Counted from the first letter of the stretch, positions 33,272-44,956 are shown. The stretch: DNA of 64,000 bases from Rhipicephalus microplus (GCF_043290135.1 NC_134710.1:458304376-458368375), one strand, 5' to 3'. Numbers and translations: made by a program. The notes: a model not told the origin generated them from the sequence alone.

Positions 33272-36200
33272 TAACTCGGCGGTGGAAGCACCGTCTCGGT
33301 GGTTGAGCAACTCGGATGCCGTAGAAGGAGGGTGATAAGGCTTCGGTCGAGCTATGTGCACGATGTCACTCGAAGGTGACGATGATGACGTTGAATCGGC
33401 TGGAACGATCTCGTATGTAACGTCAGTCACCTGGCGAACGACGCGGTATGGTCCAGTGTAGCGTGACAGCAGTTTTTCAGAAAGCCCTACATGCCGAGTG
33501 GGAGACCAGAGGAGGACAAAGGAACCCGGTGAAAAGTGCACGTTTCGATGATGGGAATCGTAGAGCTGTCTTTGGTGCTCCTGTGAGGCTTGCAGGTGGC
33601 TGCGGGCGAGTTGGCGTGCGTGGTCGGCTCGCGCGATGGCTTCGCCGGCATACTCAGTGACCGAGGGCAGCAAGGTGTCAAATGGTAGGGCGGGTTCTCG
33701 GCCATATAGAATATAGAATGGTGAATAGCTGGCAGTGTCATGACGTGACGAATTATATGCGAACGTCACAAATGGCGAATGAACGTACCAGTACTGGTGG
33801 TCGGCCGCTACGTATTTAGAAAGCATGTCGGTTATGGTGCGGCTGAGGCGCTCCGTAAGACCGTTCGTTTGCGGATGGTACGAAGTGGCAAACTTATGCT
33901 TGGCAGAGTAAGAGCGCAGAATTTCATCAACGACAGCTGATAGAAAGGTCCGGCGCCGGTCTGTGAGAAGTTGGCGTGGAGCTCCGTGTGCTAAAATAAT
34001 ATCATATACCAGAGAGTCCGCCACATCAGTTGCGCAACTAGTCGGAAGTGCTCGTGTGATAGCGTACCGTGTCGCATAGTCAGTGGCGACAGCGATCCAT
34101 TTGTTGCCTGAGCTGGAGATCGGGAATGGGCCAAGCAGGTCAAGGCCAACTCGAAAAAAAGGTTCATTGGGAATGTCGATCGGCTGAAGGAATCCAGCTG
34201 GTAGGGAAGATGGCTTTTTGCAGCACTGGCAGGGCTCACAAGCGGCGACGTAGCGTCGAACAGAGCGGGCAAGACCAGGCCAAAAGAAATGACGACGTAC
34301 ACGGTCATATGTGCGAGATACGCCCAAGTGGCCCGCCAAAGGAGCGTCATGAAGTTGGTTGAGAACAGTCGCACGAAGATGTGCTGGCATGACGGGGAGC
34401 AAGTCATGGCCATATGGATTGAGGTCACGGCGATACATGATGCTGTCTTTTACCAGGAACATTTGTAGAGATGGGTCGTGAGGCATTGACTCAAACTTGT
34501 CAATGATGGTTCGCAGGGAAGCATCCCGGCGTTGTTCGTGGTCAAGGTTGAGTAGCTGCGTCACAGACAGAAAATCTGGAAAGGTGTCGGTATGGGCAGC
34601 CTTTCCCACAGGGTAGCGTGATAAACAATCCGCATCTTGATGTGACCGCCCTGTTTTGTACGATACGGTGAACGTGTATTCTTGTAATAGTAGGGACCAA
34701 CGAGCTAGGCGTCCTGTGGGATCCTTGAGTGAGGCCAGCCGGCAGAGTGCGCGGTGGTCGGTGACTACCCGGAATGGACGTCCGTATAAGTATGGGTGAA
34801 ACTTGGTGACTGCCCACACAAGAGCGAGACACTCACGCTCCGTGATTGAGTAGTTGCGCTCGGCTGTAGATAGCAGTCGGCTTGCATATGCTATACCACG
34901 GCCATGTCCGCGTTGGTGTTGCCGTAGCATTGCCCCGATGCCATGCCCACTAGCGTCAGTTCGAACCTCGGTTGGAGCTGATGGATCGAAATGAGCTAAA
35001 ATTGGCGGTGTTGTAAGGAGCGTCGTGAGCTGGGAAAAAGATGAGGCTTGATCAGCGCCCCAAAAAAACGGTGTGTCTTTCTTCAGGAGGTTTGTGAGTG
35101 GGCCTGCAATGAAGGCGAAGTCATTAACAAACCGCCGAAAGTAGGAGCACAAGCCCACAAAACTGAGAACGTTCTTTGTTGACTTCCGAACAGGAAAGTC
35201 CGTGATGGCGCGAATTTTCTCGCGATCCGGGCGGACTCCTGCGATATCGACCATGTGGCCAAGTACGGTTATTTGACGACAAGCAAAGGGTCATTTCGAC
35301 AAGTTCAGTTGAAGTCCGGCTCGACGAAAAACTTCAAAAATCACCGATAAACGCTTGAGATGCGAGTCGAATGAGGGCGACGAAACGATAACGTCGTCTG
35401 AATAACATAAGCAAGTTGACCATTTAAACCCTTGGAGCAATGAGTCCATCATTCTTTCGAATGTGGCCGGCGCATTACAGAGACCAAAGGGCATAACTTT
35501 GAAGTAATAAAGCCCGTCAGTGGTGACAAATGCGGTCTTCTCACGGTTCATCTCGTCCACAGCGACCTGCCAATAGCCAGAATGAAGGTTGATAGTGAAA
35601 AAATACGTAGCACTGTAAAGACAGTCTATGGCATCGTTGATTCTAGGCAACGGGTAAACATCTTTCTTTGTAATTTTGTTGAGATGCCTATTATCTACAC
35701 AAAAGCGCCATGTTCCATCCTTCTTTCTGAAGAGGACGACAGGAGGAGCCCAGGGGCTACAAGAGGGCTTGATTATGTCTTTTGCAAGCATCTTTTCGAC
35801 TTCCTGTTGTATGACTGTGCGCTCGGACGCGGAAACACGGTATGGACGTCGGTGAATGGGACTCACATCACCAGTATTGATGCGATGTGTAACAACACTC
35901 TTTCGGCTTAAACCCGTGCTGACGAAGTCAAAAATGTCACTACAGGACTCTAGGACGTGACGAAGGGCTTCCGCTTGATCCGGAGCGAGGTCTTATGGTA
36001 CCATGTGGTCAACGTCGACGCCCGATGAACGTGATAGAGTTGGTTTATGGTCTGAGGTGCAGCAATCATCCACTCTGAAGGGTTTAACCGTATGGTCTTG
36101 TAGAGCAGTAATTTCGGCCAGGGAGATACCTTGTGGAAAATTTTGGGCTGTGAGGGCAAAATTGACAATAGGAAGGCAAGTGCGGTTTTCAACGATTGTC

Positions 36201-36460
36201 AGAATGGTGTGCGGAACAGTGACGCCACGCGTAAGCATCACGGCATGAATTGCGGCCATCATGTAATCACCATCAGGTACAGGTGGTGTAGAGAAGAGGT
36301 CGATATGTGTGACACAGTTAGGCGGAAGGTGTGCAAAATCAATGCAGCACAGGCGACTTCGCGGTGGGTTGGTCAGATCAGAAAGTAGAGGCATTTCAAG
36401 GTTAAGACAGTCGGCAGAACAATCTATTAGGGCCGAGTGAGCGGTTAGAAAATTCATGCC
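33269..36460 (-). pseudogene. Gypsy pol: RT, RNase H, integrase (two stops)
   Basis: One frame runs from about 36457 to 33269, broken only by TAA at 35993-35995 and TGA at 35291-35293. Before RT it encodes the protease-RT linker (NFLTAHSALIDCSADCLNLE). RT: PWAPPVVLFRKKDGTWRFCV, YPLPRINDAIDCL, FFTINLHSGYWQV, MPFGLCNAPATFERMMD, CYSDDVIVSSP. RNase H: RTDASGHGIGAML, TERECLALVWA, QDADCLSRYP. Integrase: zinc-binding HHCC (HDAPLAGHLGV...ACEPCQCC), LDLLGPFPISS, TDRRRTF, GLTERLSRT, and C-terminal GPYRVVRQVTDVTYEIVP. The RT motif A aspartate is asparagine (FTIN for FTxD), so the polymerase is dead apart from the stops. YSDD keeps both aspartates. Confidence 0.92.
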
Positions 36461-36514
36461 TAAAAAACTTCATGAGGGCAATTTTCTATAACGGTGAAAA
36501 GAACAGCAGTGCTT

Positions 36515-36768
36515 CTATCGGCGATAGTCACACGGGCTTAGCACATGCCAATATTCGCGGCAGTTCCCCCGTCGGCGACTCGAACGGCTCGGTTCAAGGC
36601 AGGTGTGATAACATTCTTTAGGCGGCGATGAAGAGCAGCACTCATTATGGACACATGCGCACCGGTATCGATCAACGCGCGCACAGGTACATTGTCTAAA
36701 GTAACGTTCAACAGATTCCGGGTGGTCGGTAATGTTACACAATGATTTCTTGCAGAGGTCGTCGTCAT
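36515..36768 (-). pseudogene. Gypsy aspartic protease
   Basis: The minus-strand frame from 36768 encodes LLNVTLDNVPVRALIDTGAH, with the DTG active site of a retroviral-type protease, then VSIMSAALHRRLKNVI and a stop at 36538. The family continuation ARVTIADRSTAVLFT follows after the stop in the same frame, then a frameshift near 36465 leads into the pol frame. The enzyme normally cuts Gag-Pol. Confidence 0.85.
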
Positions 36769-36910
36769 TGCAGCTTCATCTCCAGAAGCTACACTGCCTA
36801 GTTTTCCGGTCGGGGCTGCTGCGAATAGGTCGGAGAGGAAGGACGGTGTTCTTGGGGCGAACGAGATTGACGGCGAGCAGGGGATGGTGAGCGGGCACAG
36901 CGAGGTCTCG

Positions 36911-38036
36911 TCAGAGGTGCGGCAGAATCAGAGGATGTGGTCGGCATAGGGGAATCAAAATTAAATGTCGATGACGACTGGTGGACAGAAGTGGCCTGGG
37001 TAGGAGGCCATAGTGTGCCGGCGGAACCCAGTGATTGCGGCAGTGGCGAGCAATATGACCGACACGTCGGCAGTTGAAGCTTAAGGCCTTGTCGTCAAGT
37101 GTACGCCATTCGGACAAATTGCGCTGTCGAGAGTAGGTGGAACCAACTCGAGGAGCGGAGGGACGATGATGAAATGGCTGGGCAGAGTAGACTGCTTGAA
37201 TGGGTGTAGGCCAACGTAACATTCGATAATTCTTGACGAACGATGGCTTGTATCAGTGAAATGGGGGTCGGTGAAGGATCAGGCGTTGGAAATGGAGTAG
37301 CTACTGGTTGGGCTGCCTCGACCTCACGACGAATGATGCGGGTTAGGTTGTCACATCGGGGAACTGGGTGGACGGCGTCATCACAAGAGGAAGTAGCAGC
37401 TGTGTTCGGCAGGCGCGTGATGCCGTGGTTGACGCGGCGGGCTTTAGCCTGTTCTAGACGGCGACATCCTGTCAGGATCGTGTCGATGCTCGTGACATTA
37501 TTAAAAACCAGCAGCTTGAACGCATCGTCAGCAATCCTTTTGAGGACGTGATTAACTTTTTCTTCCTCTGACATGCGCTGGTCGACCTTGCTACAAAGCG
37601 CCAAGACGTCAAGATTGTATGAGACGTACGATTCAGTAGACGTCTGGGCGCGAGTGGCGAGAGTCTTCTTGGCAGCGAGCTGACGACCAGATGAATCGCC
37701 GAAAAGATCACGGATCTTCGATTTTGAAAAGGTCCCAGCTTGTGATTTAGGCTTCGTTGGTTCCAAACCATGCTCGCGGCGTGCCGTCGAGGAAGAACAC
37801 AACATTGGCGAGCAGGAGCGTGGGATCCCAGCGGTGGGTAGCACTGACTCGCTCGTACCGCGGTGCAGCCAGGAGTCAACGTCAATGGTATCGTCAGCGG
37901 AGAAAGTTCCAGGATCCGGCCGGGGTGGCAGGGTGACGTAGGTTGTGGACTTGGATCGAGAGACCGGTGGGGAGTAGGCACTGGAAGTTGAAGTAGCCGA
38001 AGAGTCCCCGGTGTTGCGACCGCTGCGCGTCTCCAT
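36911..38036 (-). pseudogene. Gypsy gag with zinc knuckle, frameshifted
   Basis: The gag frame starts at ATG 38036 (METRSGRNTGDSSATS; the reading upstream has no ATG), with a Ser/Thr/Pro-rich N-terminus and a helical central part (MSEEEKVNHVLKRIADDAFK, VTSIDTILTGCRRLEQAKAR). Around 37210 the reading shifts after QELSNV to the frame with RWPTPIQAVYSAQPFHH and the nucleocapsid zinc knuckle LSFNCRRVGHIARHC (about 37075-37035). The knuckle should be CxxC-xxxx-H-xxxx-C; its first Cys is Ser here. A further frame change occurs before protease. Confidence 0.85.
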
Positions 38037-38051
38037 CGAGGTACGAGACTC

Positions 38052-38065
38052 GTCCACCTCCACCA
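38052..38065 (-). other. Primer-binding-site-like motif
   Basis: On the minus strand TGGTGGAGGTGGAC begins four bases after the LTR end (TGACA), the position where reverse transcription is primed. Its first 11 bases match the motif at 5721 of the other gypsy element. Confidence 0.5.
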
Positions 38066-38069
38066 ATAA

Positions 38070-38746
38070 TGTCACTGGTAACTTATTTATTGAATTAAAT
38101 ACGATGCACCGTGCTCGGTGAAAAAGATGGCGACAGTTTGCTTGCTTGCTTGTTCCTTTCTTTTGTGGCTCTCACCCACTAAAGGGGATTGGCCAAGAAA
38201 CCAGTGGTTAATGCGAGTCTATTTCTTTAGATTTTCTAGACTAGGGGAATATGATTACTGTGTTTTGACTGTGAAATTTATTTGGCGCAATGAAAAAAAG
38301 GGGGGAGAAATAATAGAGTTTGTTGAATATCTGAGGTGAATCGTTATATGAAGTTCTTTTGAAAGTTGAATCATTGCAGTGTATCAGCTAAATAATAAGT
38401 GGTAGTGTGGCTATTAAAATTTGAGAGCTGATGGCTGACTCAGCAAGGTAATCTTTTCGTGTTATATATGAATTCGCAGAGGGCCCCGCAGATGTTCCTT
38501 TCGCTCTGTCCCAATGAAGTGGCCCCAAAAGACAAATTATTAGGAGTATTAAGTGATATTCCTAATTTTTTGAATAAAATTTCGAAGCAGTTTTTTCTTT
38601 GATTTTTGAAACGGTGACAGGTGATAAGAAAATGGTCGATGTGTTCAGGTTCGTTACAGCTTGAGTGGCGATAGTTCATCAACAACCAGCCACCAACGTC
38701 GTCTTTCTCTTTCTTGCAGCCAGGCTGTGCCGGCTGTTGTGTATCA
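38070..38746 (-). repeat. 5' LTR of gypsy element 3, split by a LINE tail
   Basis: Two pieces, 38746-38677 (minus strand start TGATACACAACAGCC) and 38138-38070 (ending CCAGTGACA), total about 139 bp. Between them lies a LINE 3' end bordered by a duplicated 11-bp site, TGGCGACAGTT (38128-38138) and TGGCGATAGTT (38666-38676). The undisturbed 3' LTR shows the site once. Confidence 0.8.
38139..38665 (-). mobile_element. RNase H-type LINE 3' end inserted in the LTR
   Basis: The minus-strand frame from about 38665 gives the ORF2 C-terminus: CNEPEHIDHFLITCHRFKNQ (Cys/His tail), LSFGATSLGQSERNICGALC, stop near 38440. The 3' UTR ends with TTTCTTGGCCAATCCCC, AGAGCCACAAAAGAAAGGAA and an AAGC-repeat tail at 38139-38150. 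This copy links the LINE 3' UTR at 3.5 kb with the coding fragments at 14.6-16.2 kb. The 11-bp target duplication proves a genuine insertion. Confidence 0.85.
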
Positions 38747-39013
38747 ATATGCTGCGGCAATGCCCCAAGCTGTACGCGCACGACTTGTCTCCAACCAAAG
38801 AAAAAGACTAGCATACATTCAACTTCACACTAAAAAGACCAACTTCGGGCTGTCTAGAGGGCTCGAGATCTGGCCGTCGAGTTTAAACTGCCAGTTTCAT
38901 TGTGGGCCGAGCCCACAGACGAGGCCCCTAAGAGGGTCATCGCTTCTTCAGGTCGAAATAAAGGTATTCAGTGAGTCAGTCAAAACCTTGAGACGCTGAT
39001 TATTGGCTTCTAG

Positions 39014-39169
39014 GAGCATATCGTTTCGTACCTGCCAAGCTGACAAAGGGAGTTGCGCAAAACAGCCCCTACGTGTACTCATTCAATGAAACAACCAGCG
39101 GATTGCATGGCACCCTCAGTATGAAAATTTGGAGATTCTTGAGTGGCAAATGTTTTCTGTGCCGGGCAG
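39014..39169 (+). CDS. Exon-like segment, unknown product
   Basis: An acceptor-like ATTGGCTTCTAG (ends 39013) and a strong donor CAG|GTGAGA (at 39170) border 156 bp with a fully open frame of 51 codons. The translation includes AYRFVPAKLTKGVAQNSPYV and SMKIWRFLSGKCFLCRAG. The composition looks protein-like, but I do not recognise the family. No neighbouring exon could be joined with confidence. It could also be a remnant or a chance open frame. Confidence 0.35.
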
Positions 39170-40429
39170 GTGAGAACAATATACATTTGAACAATGTTAA
39201 CATTTTCGAATTGTTTAGCTTCCGTTGAGCTGGTGCCTTGGGCTTGGTTTGCTTCCTGTCGCTAAATATGGATGGTGTCGCATTCATCCTCAACTTGTTT
39301 TCTACGAATTTGTTGAGGATAACTGGCTCAAACTTGTTTTCTTTAAAGCGATTGTTGGCAAAGAACACATGTTAAAAAAAACTTTTCACAGCAGCGAAAC
39401 AAAATGAGCGTTGGAGAACGTCTTCAAAATGCTTGAGGATATTAATGAAAATCAGCACGCTTTATTTCAAGATTTACTGCTTTCATCTACTGCACGCCAA
39501 ACAGTCATCTGCTGCAAGTAATGAGGCGTTTTGCAACTTATGCGCTAAACGTGTGACGCGATAATTCACGGCAAATATCCAGCCGTGGTCCACTGAACCA
39601 CTGTCACTCATCGAGCCTCTCAGTTTCGAAATTGTAAAAAATTCTGTCACCCAGAATTTACGTGCCAAATTCGGCCTTACAAAGAAGCATTTGCACGTAG
39701 ATACCAGGTTTTAAATGTGTTGTACGTGCTAGGTTGTTTTTGGTTGGCTAGTCTTACGCTGCTGATATTACACTTATATGCTCGCTGCATATTTGCCCAT
39801 CCATCTTCACATTACAATGCAAGCCTGGTGGCATGTGCTTAAAAATTGTAGTGGTGCAGTTAACAGCACTTGTTCATTCAGAGTTATTAAAAATACATTA
39901 TGTTGGTTCTTGAGGACAAAATTCACGCTGACCATCTGGTGCTTTTTTACGTATGCCTATAAGACACAATACACGGCTTCTACTATCTCGCCATCATTCA
40001 GAGTTGTCAACACCGGACAAACTTGATAAACCGCTAATATACAGTGTTCTACACTAGCCCAAAAATATACTTAGCTAACATGACGAGGCAGAAGTACACA
40101 GCCGCAATGATGATGTAGTCAATCATACACCCTGTCAACTTCCTCTTCATTTTTACTTTTTACATGCTTAGCTCTATGGCACGAAAGGCCCATAGAGCTA
40201 AGCAAAAAGCATCAGCTTAGTTATTTTTTTTACCAAAATTCGCTACATTAGATCGGTGAAGGTACGCTAAATATTGCTCCTGAATATTACAAATGCGTGT
40301 TCAGACTAGTAGCTCGTGCTAGCCGCACTGCACCGTCACAAAGTTCACTGCGATTCAGATGCACTGTTAAAGAACGAGTATAACGTAACGGATCGCTGGC
40401 GCACAAAAAAAAACAGCGCCCGCACTATC
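39170..40429. other. No gene recognised; small hairpin
   Basis: AT-rich, only short ORFs. At 40165-40204 a 15-bp perfect inverted repeat (GCTTAGCTCTATGG arms) with a 10-base loop could fold as a hairpin; no terminator or small-RNA context supports a function. Confidence 0.45.
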
Positions 40430-41000
40430 AGCAGAGGGCCGGAGCTAGCATTAAACTGCATCTAGCGGGATCGAAAGCGCACCGATGCCATGAAGTCTCG
40501 TCGCCTAGACAACCTGCTGTGTGCCCTCGCCGGGCGCACAGCGCGGGAAAGGGGTCGACATCGTCTTACTTGTCGCTGCGTGCGCTGACGAAAAACCCTC
40601 CCGTGTGTGTGCGTGTGGTGGGCGTGACTTCTCGATCATTAGTCGGTGTTTAGTTTGAAATGTGCCTGCGCTCTGTGATCCACCAGTGTGTTCTGTCAGT
40701 GCTGATTATTGCGAAGGTGCACCATCCTGAAGACTGAACCAGTAATCATATTGTGGAGCACTGGAAGTGAAATAGTGAATACCGCTATCACGTTGTTCCG
40801 TTCAGCGCTTTGTTAACTGCGTGAGCACAAGAATAATGCCTTAAAACATTTTTGTTTTCAACTAGTTGATGACAAATTGTCATTTGTTTACTTAGCGAGA
40901 ATATTTGTCTGAACTGTTTCACGCGGATGTTGGCGAAGTGTGATTGCGGGCAAGTTTTTTTGTTTGTTTAGACTGTTTTGAGTACAAAGCAGAGTGAGCG
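40430..41000 (+). promoter_or_regulatory. CpG-rich promoter or 5' UTR-like segment
   Basis: Composition changes to GC- and CpG-rich at about 40430-40630 (CGGGCGCACAGCGCGGGAAA, GTGCGTGCGCTGACG), between AT-rich flanks. TCAGT-like initiator words follow (CTGTCAGTGC near 40700). No TATA box at a fixed distance is visible, and no long ORF starts here. This could be a host promoter with a non-coding first exon, read to the right, or just an unrecognised GC-rich repeat. Confidence 0.22.
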
Positions 41001-42699
41001 AGCGCCACTTAGGTTCAGTGAAGAAATTGAACAGATTCTTGCGGTGCCCTTTGTTGGCAGCCGTTTTTAACGGGACCTGCTTGTGCTGCTCATCAATTTT
41101 AGTTTACTAATTAATACATGGGTGGGGACGGCGCCTGTTAGCTCTAAGCATCAACCGTATGCAAGACGCAGATGCTTGGGCATGTCGGTAGTTCATTTAC
41201 TTTCTTTTTTCTTCTTATTGCACAAAAAGACTGAGAACGAAAAAGAAGGGCGTGGTGTCCATGCCGTTCTTTTCGGCTCTTTTTCGTTTTGTGCGGTAAC
41301 ACTACAGTGATAACTTGGGTTGATGCATCGGGTGACAACACAGCATATTGCTTCGCGTTAGGTGCGCCTCGTGAAGTTTGCCTACTTGCTAATACATTCA
41401 TTTCGTTAAATTTCTCTGCACGGGTATTTTCGTTCACCCGCAACGTAGCGTGACACTGCCGATCGCTGCGCCTATGTAGCGGATTGAGCCCTGAAGCTGG
41501 ACTTTTGTTTGAACAGACCTTTAGTCTTTGTGTGGGGTCGAATTGCCTACTTGAACAGCGCAAACGCTTGTTTGAACATAATTGCTAATGTTCGAGCACA
41601 ATTTATTCAGATTGTTTCCATCATGTGTAACTTTCAAAATATTCTTGTTATTCAGGGTTTTATTACCATCGCCTCGCTTTGGCGTTTAACTTCTCTAAGT
41701 ACTTCAGATGTTAAAGGTATATCCGCTATGTGAAGCTTATTATTAGTTTTTGTTGCACGAAAACACTTTATTTTTATACATACTGCACGGTATCTAAGCA
41801 TGTGTTGCAGCCAAAATGTAAGACTGGGCAGCATATCTATCTGGGAACACAACACGCACAGCCACTGAACAGCCTACGCTGCACCGGAAAGGAGTTATGC
41901 TTCCTCACCCTGACAGCATGATTGAAACAAATGGCCCTAATTTAGCAGTATGCAATGGTCATTCAGTGAAGGTAACACGGTCAGTTTATTCGACATTTCC
42001 CAGCGAATTTCGCGGCTATGGCAATTGTGTTTGAAAAAAAATCGTGCTGATTTAATGCACTGAAAACAATGAACTGCTTGAATATTTCGGAGAGAAAAAA
42101 AGTTTTAGGTCACGTGGTTGCCTTTCAAATTTTTCAGACTGCTGTTTGAGTGTTATTTGTGAAAAAAAATTTTACAAGTACCGCACCTTTTTTCTACCAA
42201 TTTTTGGGTACATGGTAAGTAAAGGGGCTTATGTAAGGTATTTGAAACTCAGCAATATTAGTAAAATTTTCGACCACATACGTGTGCAAGAATTTAGCCA
42301 AAGGGTGTTATGTTTGCATTTTCTCATTGCTATACTGCCCTTTGTATGAATATCTGAGCTGTGATTTTTCTTACTTCACAGAAAGGATGTTTTTAAGAAA
42401 AATTATTTTCAGACATTTTAAGCTGTTAACCTCTGCGAGAAAAGATCACTCATTTCACAGAATTGTCATTTTTGTCCTTATTGAGATGCAATTAGCACCA
42501 TGTGGTGGTCCAATTAAAAATCCCCTTTTACCTAAAGTGAAAGCAAATAAACAGTTTTTTGTATGTGACAAGTTTCATCGTTACAATTTCTATTTCAAGA
42601 AATAAAATAATTTTCGAATTTTCCCATCAACGGCAATGGGGAACTTCGAGGCGTCGGCTGCTGTATGACAAAATGGCGAATGGGGAACTTGGAACTTCA
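41001..42699. other. No gene recognised
   Basis: No convincing ORF; the 139-codon minus ORF at 41144-41563 has no recognisable domain. 42100-42600 is strongly AT-rich. Confidence 0.5.
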
Positions 42700-42709
42700 A
42701 AAATCATTT

Positions 42710-43062
42710 AGGGGCAAAGCTCTTTAGGCCTTGGGTCGTTCCCTCCTCTGTAGTCGTACTAGTATTATGTAGCCACTTGATGAGTTGCACAATAGATAGC
42801 GTTAGTGGTTTTTACACCATACACACGGACAAAATGATGATTCTTGGGGCGAATCGTTCGTCCGTACATTTGGGCGCTCGTCCGTTCGTCTTTACATTCA
42901 TCCGTCCAGGCTTCCGTGTGTCAGTCTGTCCGTGTGTCCGTCCGTCTTTCTTTTCCTTCATACTGGCGTCAGACTGTCTGTCCACCCGTTTGTGCGTGCG
43001 GACGGACGAATGCTACGCCCCACTGATCATCAATCACTCCGTGGATATGCCGCGATTTTTTC
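42710..43062. mobile_element. GTCC-minisatellite element (third locus)
   Basis: Begins AGGGGCAAAGCTCTTTAGGC (42710), contains CTTGGGGCGAATCGTTCGTC and GTCC-type repeats (42850-42990), and ends CGAATGCTACGCCCCACTGA, TCACTCCGTGGATATGC and CGCGATTTTTT (43062). Both ends match the elements at 22.8-23.8 and 28.4-28.7 kb, including the inverted GGGGCGAA words. Confidence 0.75.
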
Positions 43063-44326
43063 TCAAAACATGAATTGCTATGAAAAAATTTGGCACATGA
43101 AAAGAACTGTTTATTTGCTTCGATTTAGGTACAAAGTCTATTTAAATTCAACCACCACATGGTGCAAGTTGCGTCTTAATATAAACAAAATAGTTATTTT
43201 GGGAAATTTGCAAGCTTTTTGTCGTAAAGTTTTAGAGCTTGAGAGGTCTAAATTATTTTTCCCTCAAAACATACCTTACGTGGACTAAGTATTCACTCCT
43301 CAGATATTCATTCAAAGTGCAGTATCAATATAGAAAAATGCAGATATAACAGATTTCGGCTAAATTATTTGAGGCGTATGTGGTCGAAAAATGGTAATAT
43401 TATTACTGAGCTTCAAACACATTACGCAAGCCCTTCACTTAACTTGTAGATCAAATTTGGCAGAGAAGAAGAGATACTTGTGAAATATTTTTTTTCACAA
43501 ACATCCAGACGAGATTCCGGGAACTTAGGAAGCAGCCACTTGACCAATAAATTATTTGTTTGCGAAATATTCTAGCAGTTACCTTTTTTAATGCAGTAAA
43601 ATCAGCGCAATTTTTTTTCGAATACATTTGCGGTGGTCACCAAATTGGCTAGAACGTCTTATGTGGAATGACCCAATAGTTAATTATTCCATTATATATT
43701 CGTGTCATTGTGAGCCAGTCCAAGAACACTAGTATCATTTGCATTTTATTACGTAACTGTACAGTACTTAATTTTACAAGTTACCTGCACTAAATACCTT
43801 CTCAATGCGCATACTCCCATGTGTGCTCAGTGGCATTGTGCTTTTGTGCAATACAAACAAAATATGTATATGTTTCTGCGCGTCCTACTGTATTGCTTTT
43901 AATAAACTAATCGAATTAGTACCATGGTAGATCTGCAGAAATACACATGCAGCTGTGTTGATGCATACTTAAGCATAGAACTTGACATTCATTTAGATTG
44001 GTCGTTGCATGCAGCTAATGGAACATTATCAACTTGGAGCAACACCTTTTTCTTTCCCTGCGCGAGCAAGCTGAAAGGGTTAAGTAAGGTTTATATCTAT
44101 GGCACAAAAGGTATGATTCTGCCACAGCGCGCTTTTTATTGCGTTTATTGCTCATCATACCTTTTCTACAATTTCTCACTGCAGTGGAGCCCGATGCCTC
44201 TGATTATGCTTGCTATGCACTCAATTTGTACTTACACATAAGAAAGCAGTTATTTATGCATGGTGCACACTGTATGTTGCACTCTTTGTGAAATTTCAGT
44301 CATTGTTCCTTGTGTATTTATTTTAG
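43063..44326. other. No gene recognised
   Basis: AT-rich sequence preceding the exon-like segment at 44327; no second exon could be identified. The 105-codon ORF at 43924 has no recognisable domain. Confidence 0.45.
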
Positions 44327-44449
44327 GTTTCCGGGATTGAATTTTCGTACAGAAAGAACAGCTTCGCGCCACTTCTCTTGAAGACACCAGTCATCTCAGC
44401 AGCTGAAGATGACTCTGCAAGTAGCAGTGACGAGTGTTTTTGCAGTTAG
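44327..44449 (+). CDS. Terminal exon-like segment, acidic Ser-rich C-terminus
   Basis: The acceptor TGTGTATTTATTTTAG (ends 44326) is followed by 40 open codons and a TAG at 44447-44449. The translation begins VSGIEFSYRKNSFAPLLLKT and ends AEDDSASSSDECFCS, an acidic serine-rich tail with possible phosphorylation sites. AATAAA at 44804-44809 would supply a polyadenylation site about 355 bases on. I do not recognise the protein, and upstream exons are not identified. The assignment rests on splice-site quality, open frame and polyA signal. Confidence 0.35.
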   Translation, partial: VSGIEFSYRKNSFAPLLLKTPVISAAEDDSASSSDECFCS

Positions 44450-44803
44450 AAGTATACAAAAACTGACATTACATCAATACAACCTCAATTACACTACCTT
44501 GGTGAATGTTCCCTTTTTCAATGTCGAAATTTATACGGCGAGATGTAATGGGTTTTAAATGTGACTTCAGAAACTAGCTTTCTCTTTCTACGTGTTTTTT
44601 TTCTATTGTATAGGTGTCAATCGAACGCCATACGTGTCAGTCATTTGCCCAACTAGCGCCATTGTTTTTGAAAGTTGTGGAGAGTTATTGCATTGAAAAC
44701 AATGAATTTTAGTATAGAAAGAAAGTACTCTGTCCCGTGACATATTTCAAAGTTTTGCAGAATCTCATCAGAGTCCTGTTTGTCGGATTTGCATTTTTTC
44801 TAT

Positions 44804-44809
44804 AATAAA
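44804..44809 (+). promoter_or_regulatory. Possible polyadenylation signal
   Basis: AATAAA 355 bases after the stop of the terminal exon-like segment. AT-rich context makes a chance match quite possible. Confidence 0.3.
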
Positions 44810-44904
44810 GGCAGAAGTTAACATATGGACTTATTTGATTTTTGCTTCGGCGTTATGTTCGGTTGGACCTTGTATACGCTACAGGTTACTGCTTGCACTA
44901 CTGT

Positions 44905-44956
<52 letters not shown>

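Larger units (their letters stand above)
33166..38746 (-). mobile_element. Ty3/gypsy element, nearly complete, inactivated
   Basis: Reading right to left: 5' LTR (38746-38070, split by a LINE tail), primer-binding-site-like motif, gag, zinc knuckle, protease, RT, RNase H, integrase, and a 3' LTR starting at 33271. The LTR starts match over about 80 bp with a few differences. Same family as the integrase at 3-944. Multiple frameshifts, three stops and loss of a catalytic RT residue show it cannot move. Confidence 0.9.

Noticed and set aside
38440..38814. Single 124-codon minus-strand gene
   Set aside because: It is a chance junction of gypsy LTR sequence and the C-terminus of a LINE ORF2, separated by an insertion site.
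40165..40204. Transcription terminator or microRNA hairpin
   Set aside because: Only 15 bp of stem with a 10-base loop, no U-run or precursor-length arms.
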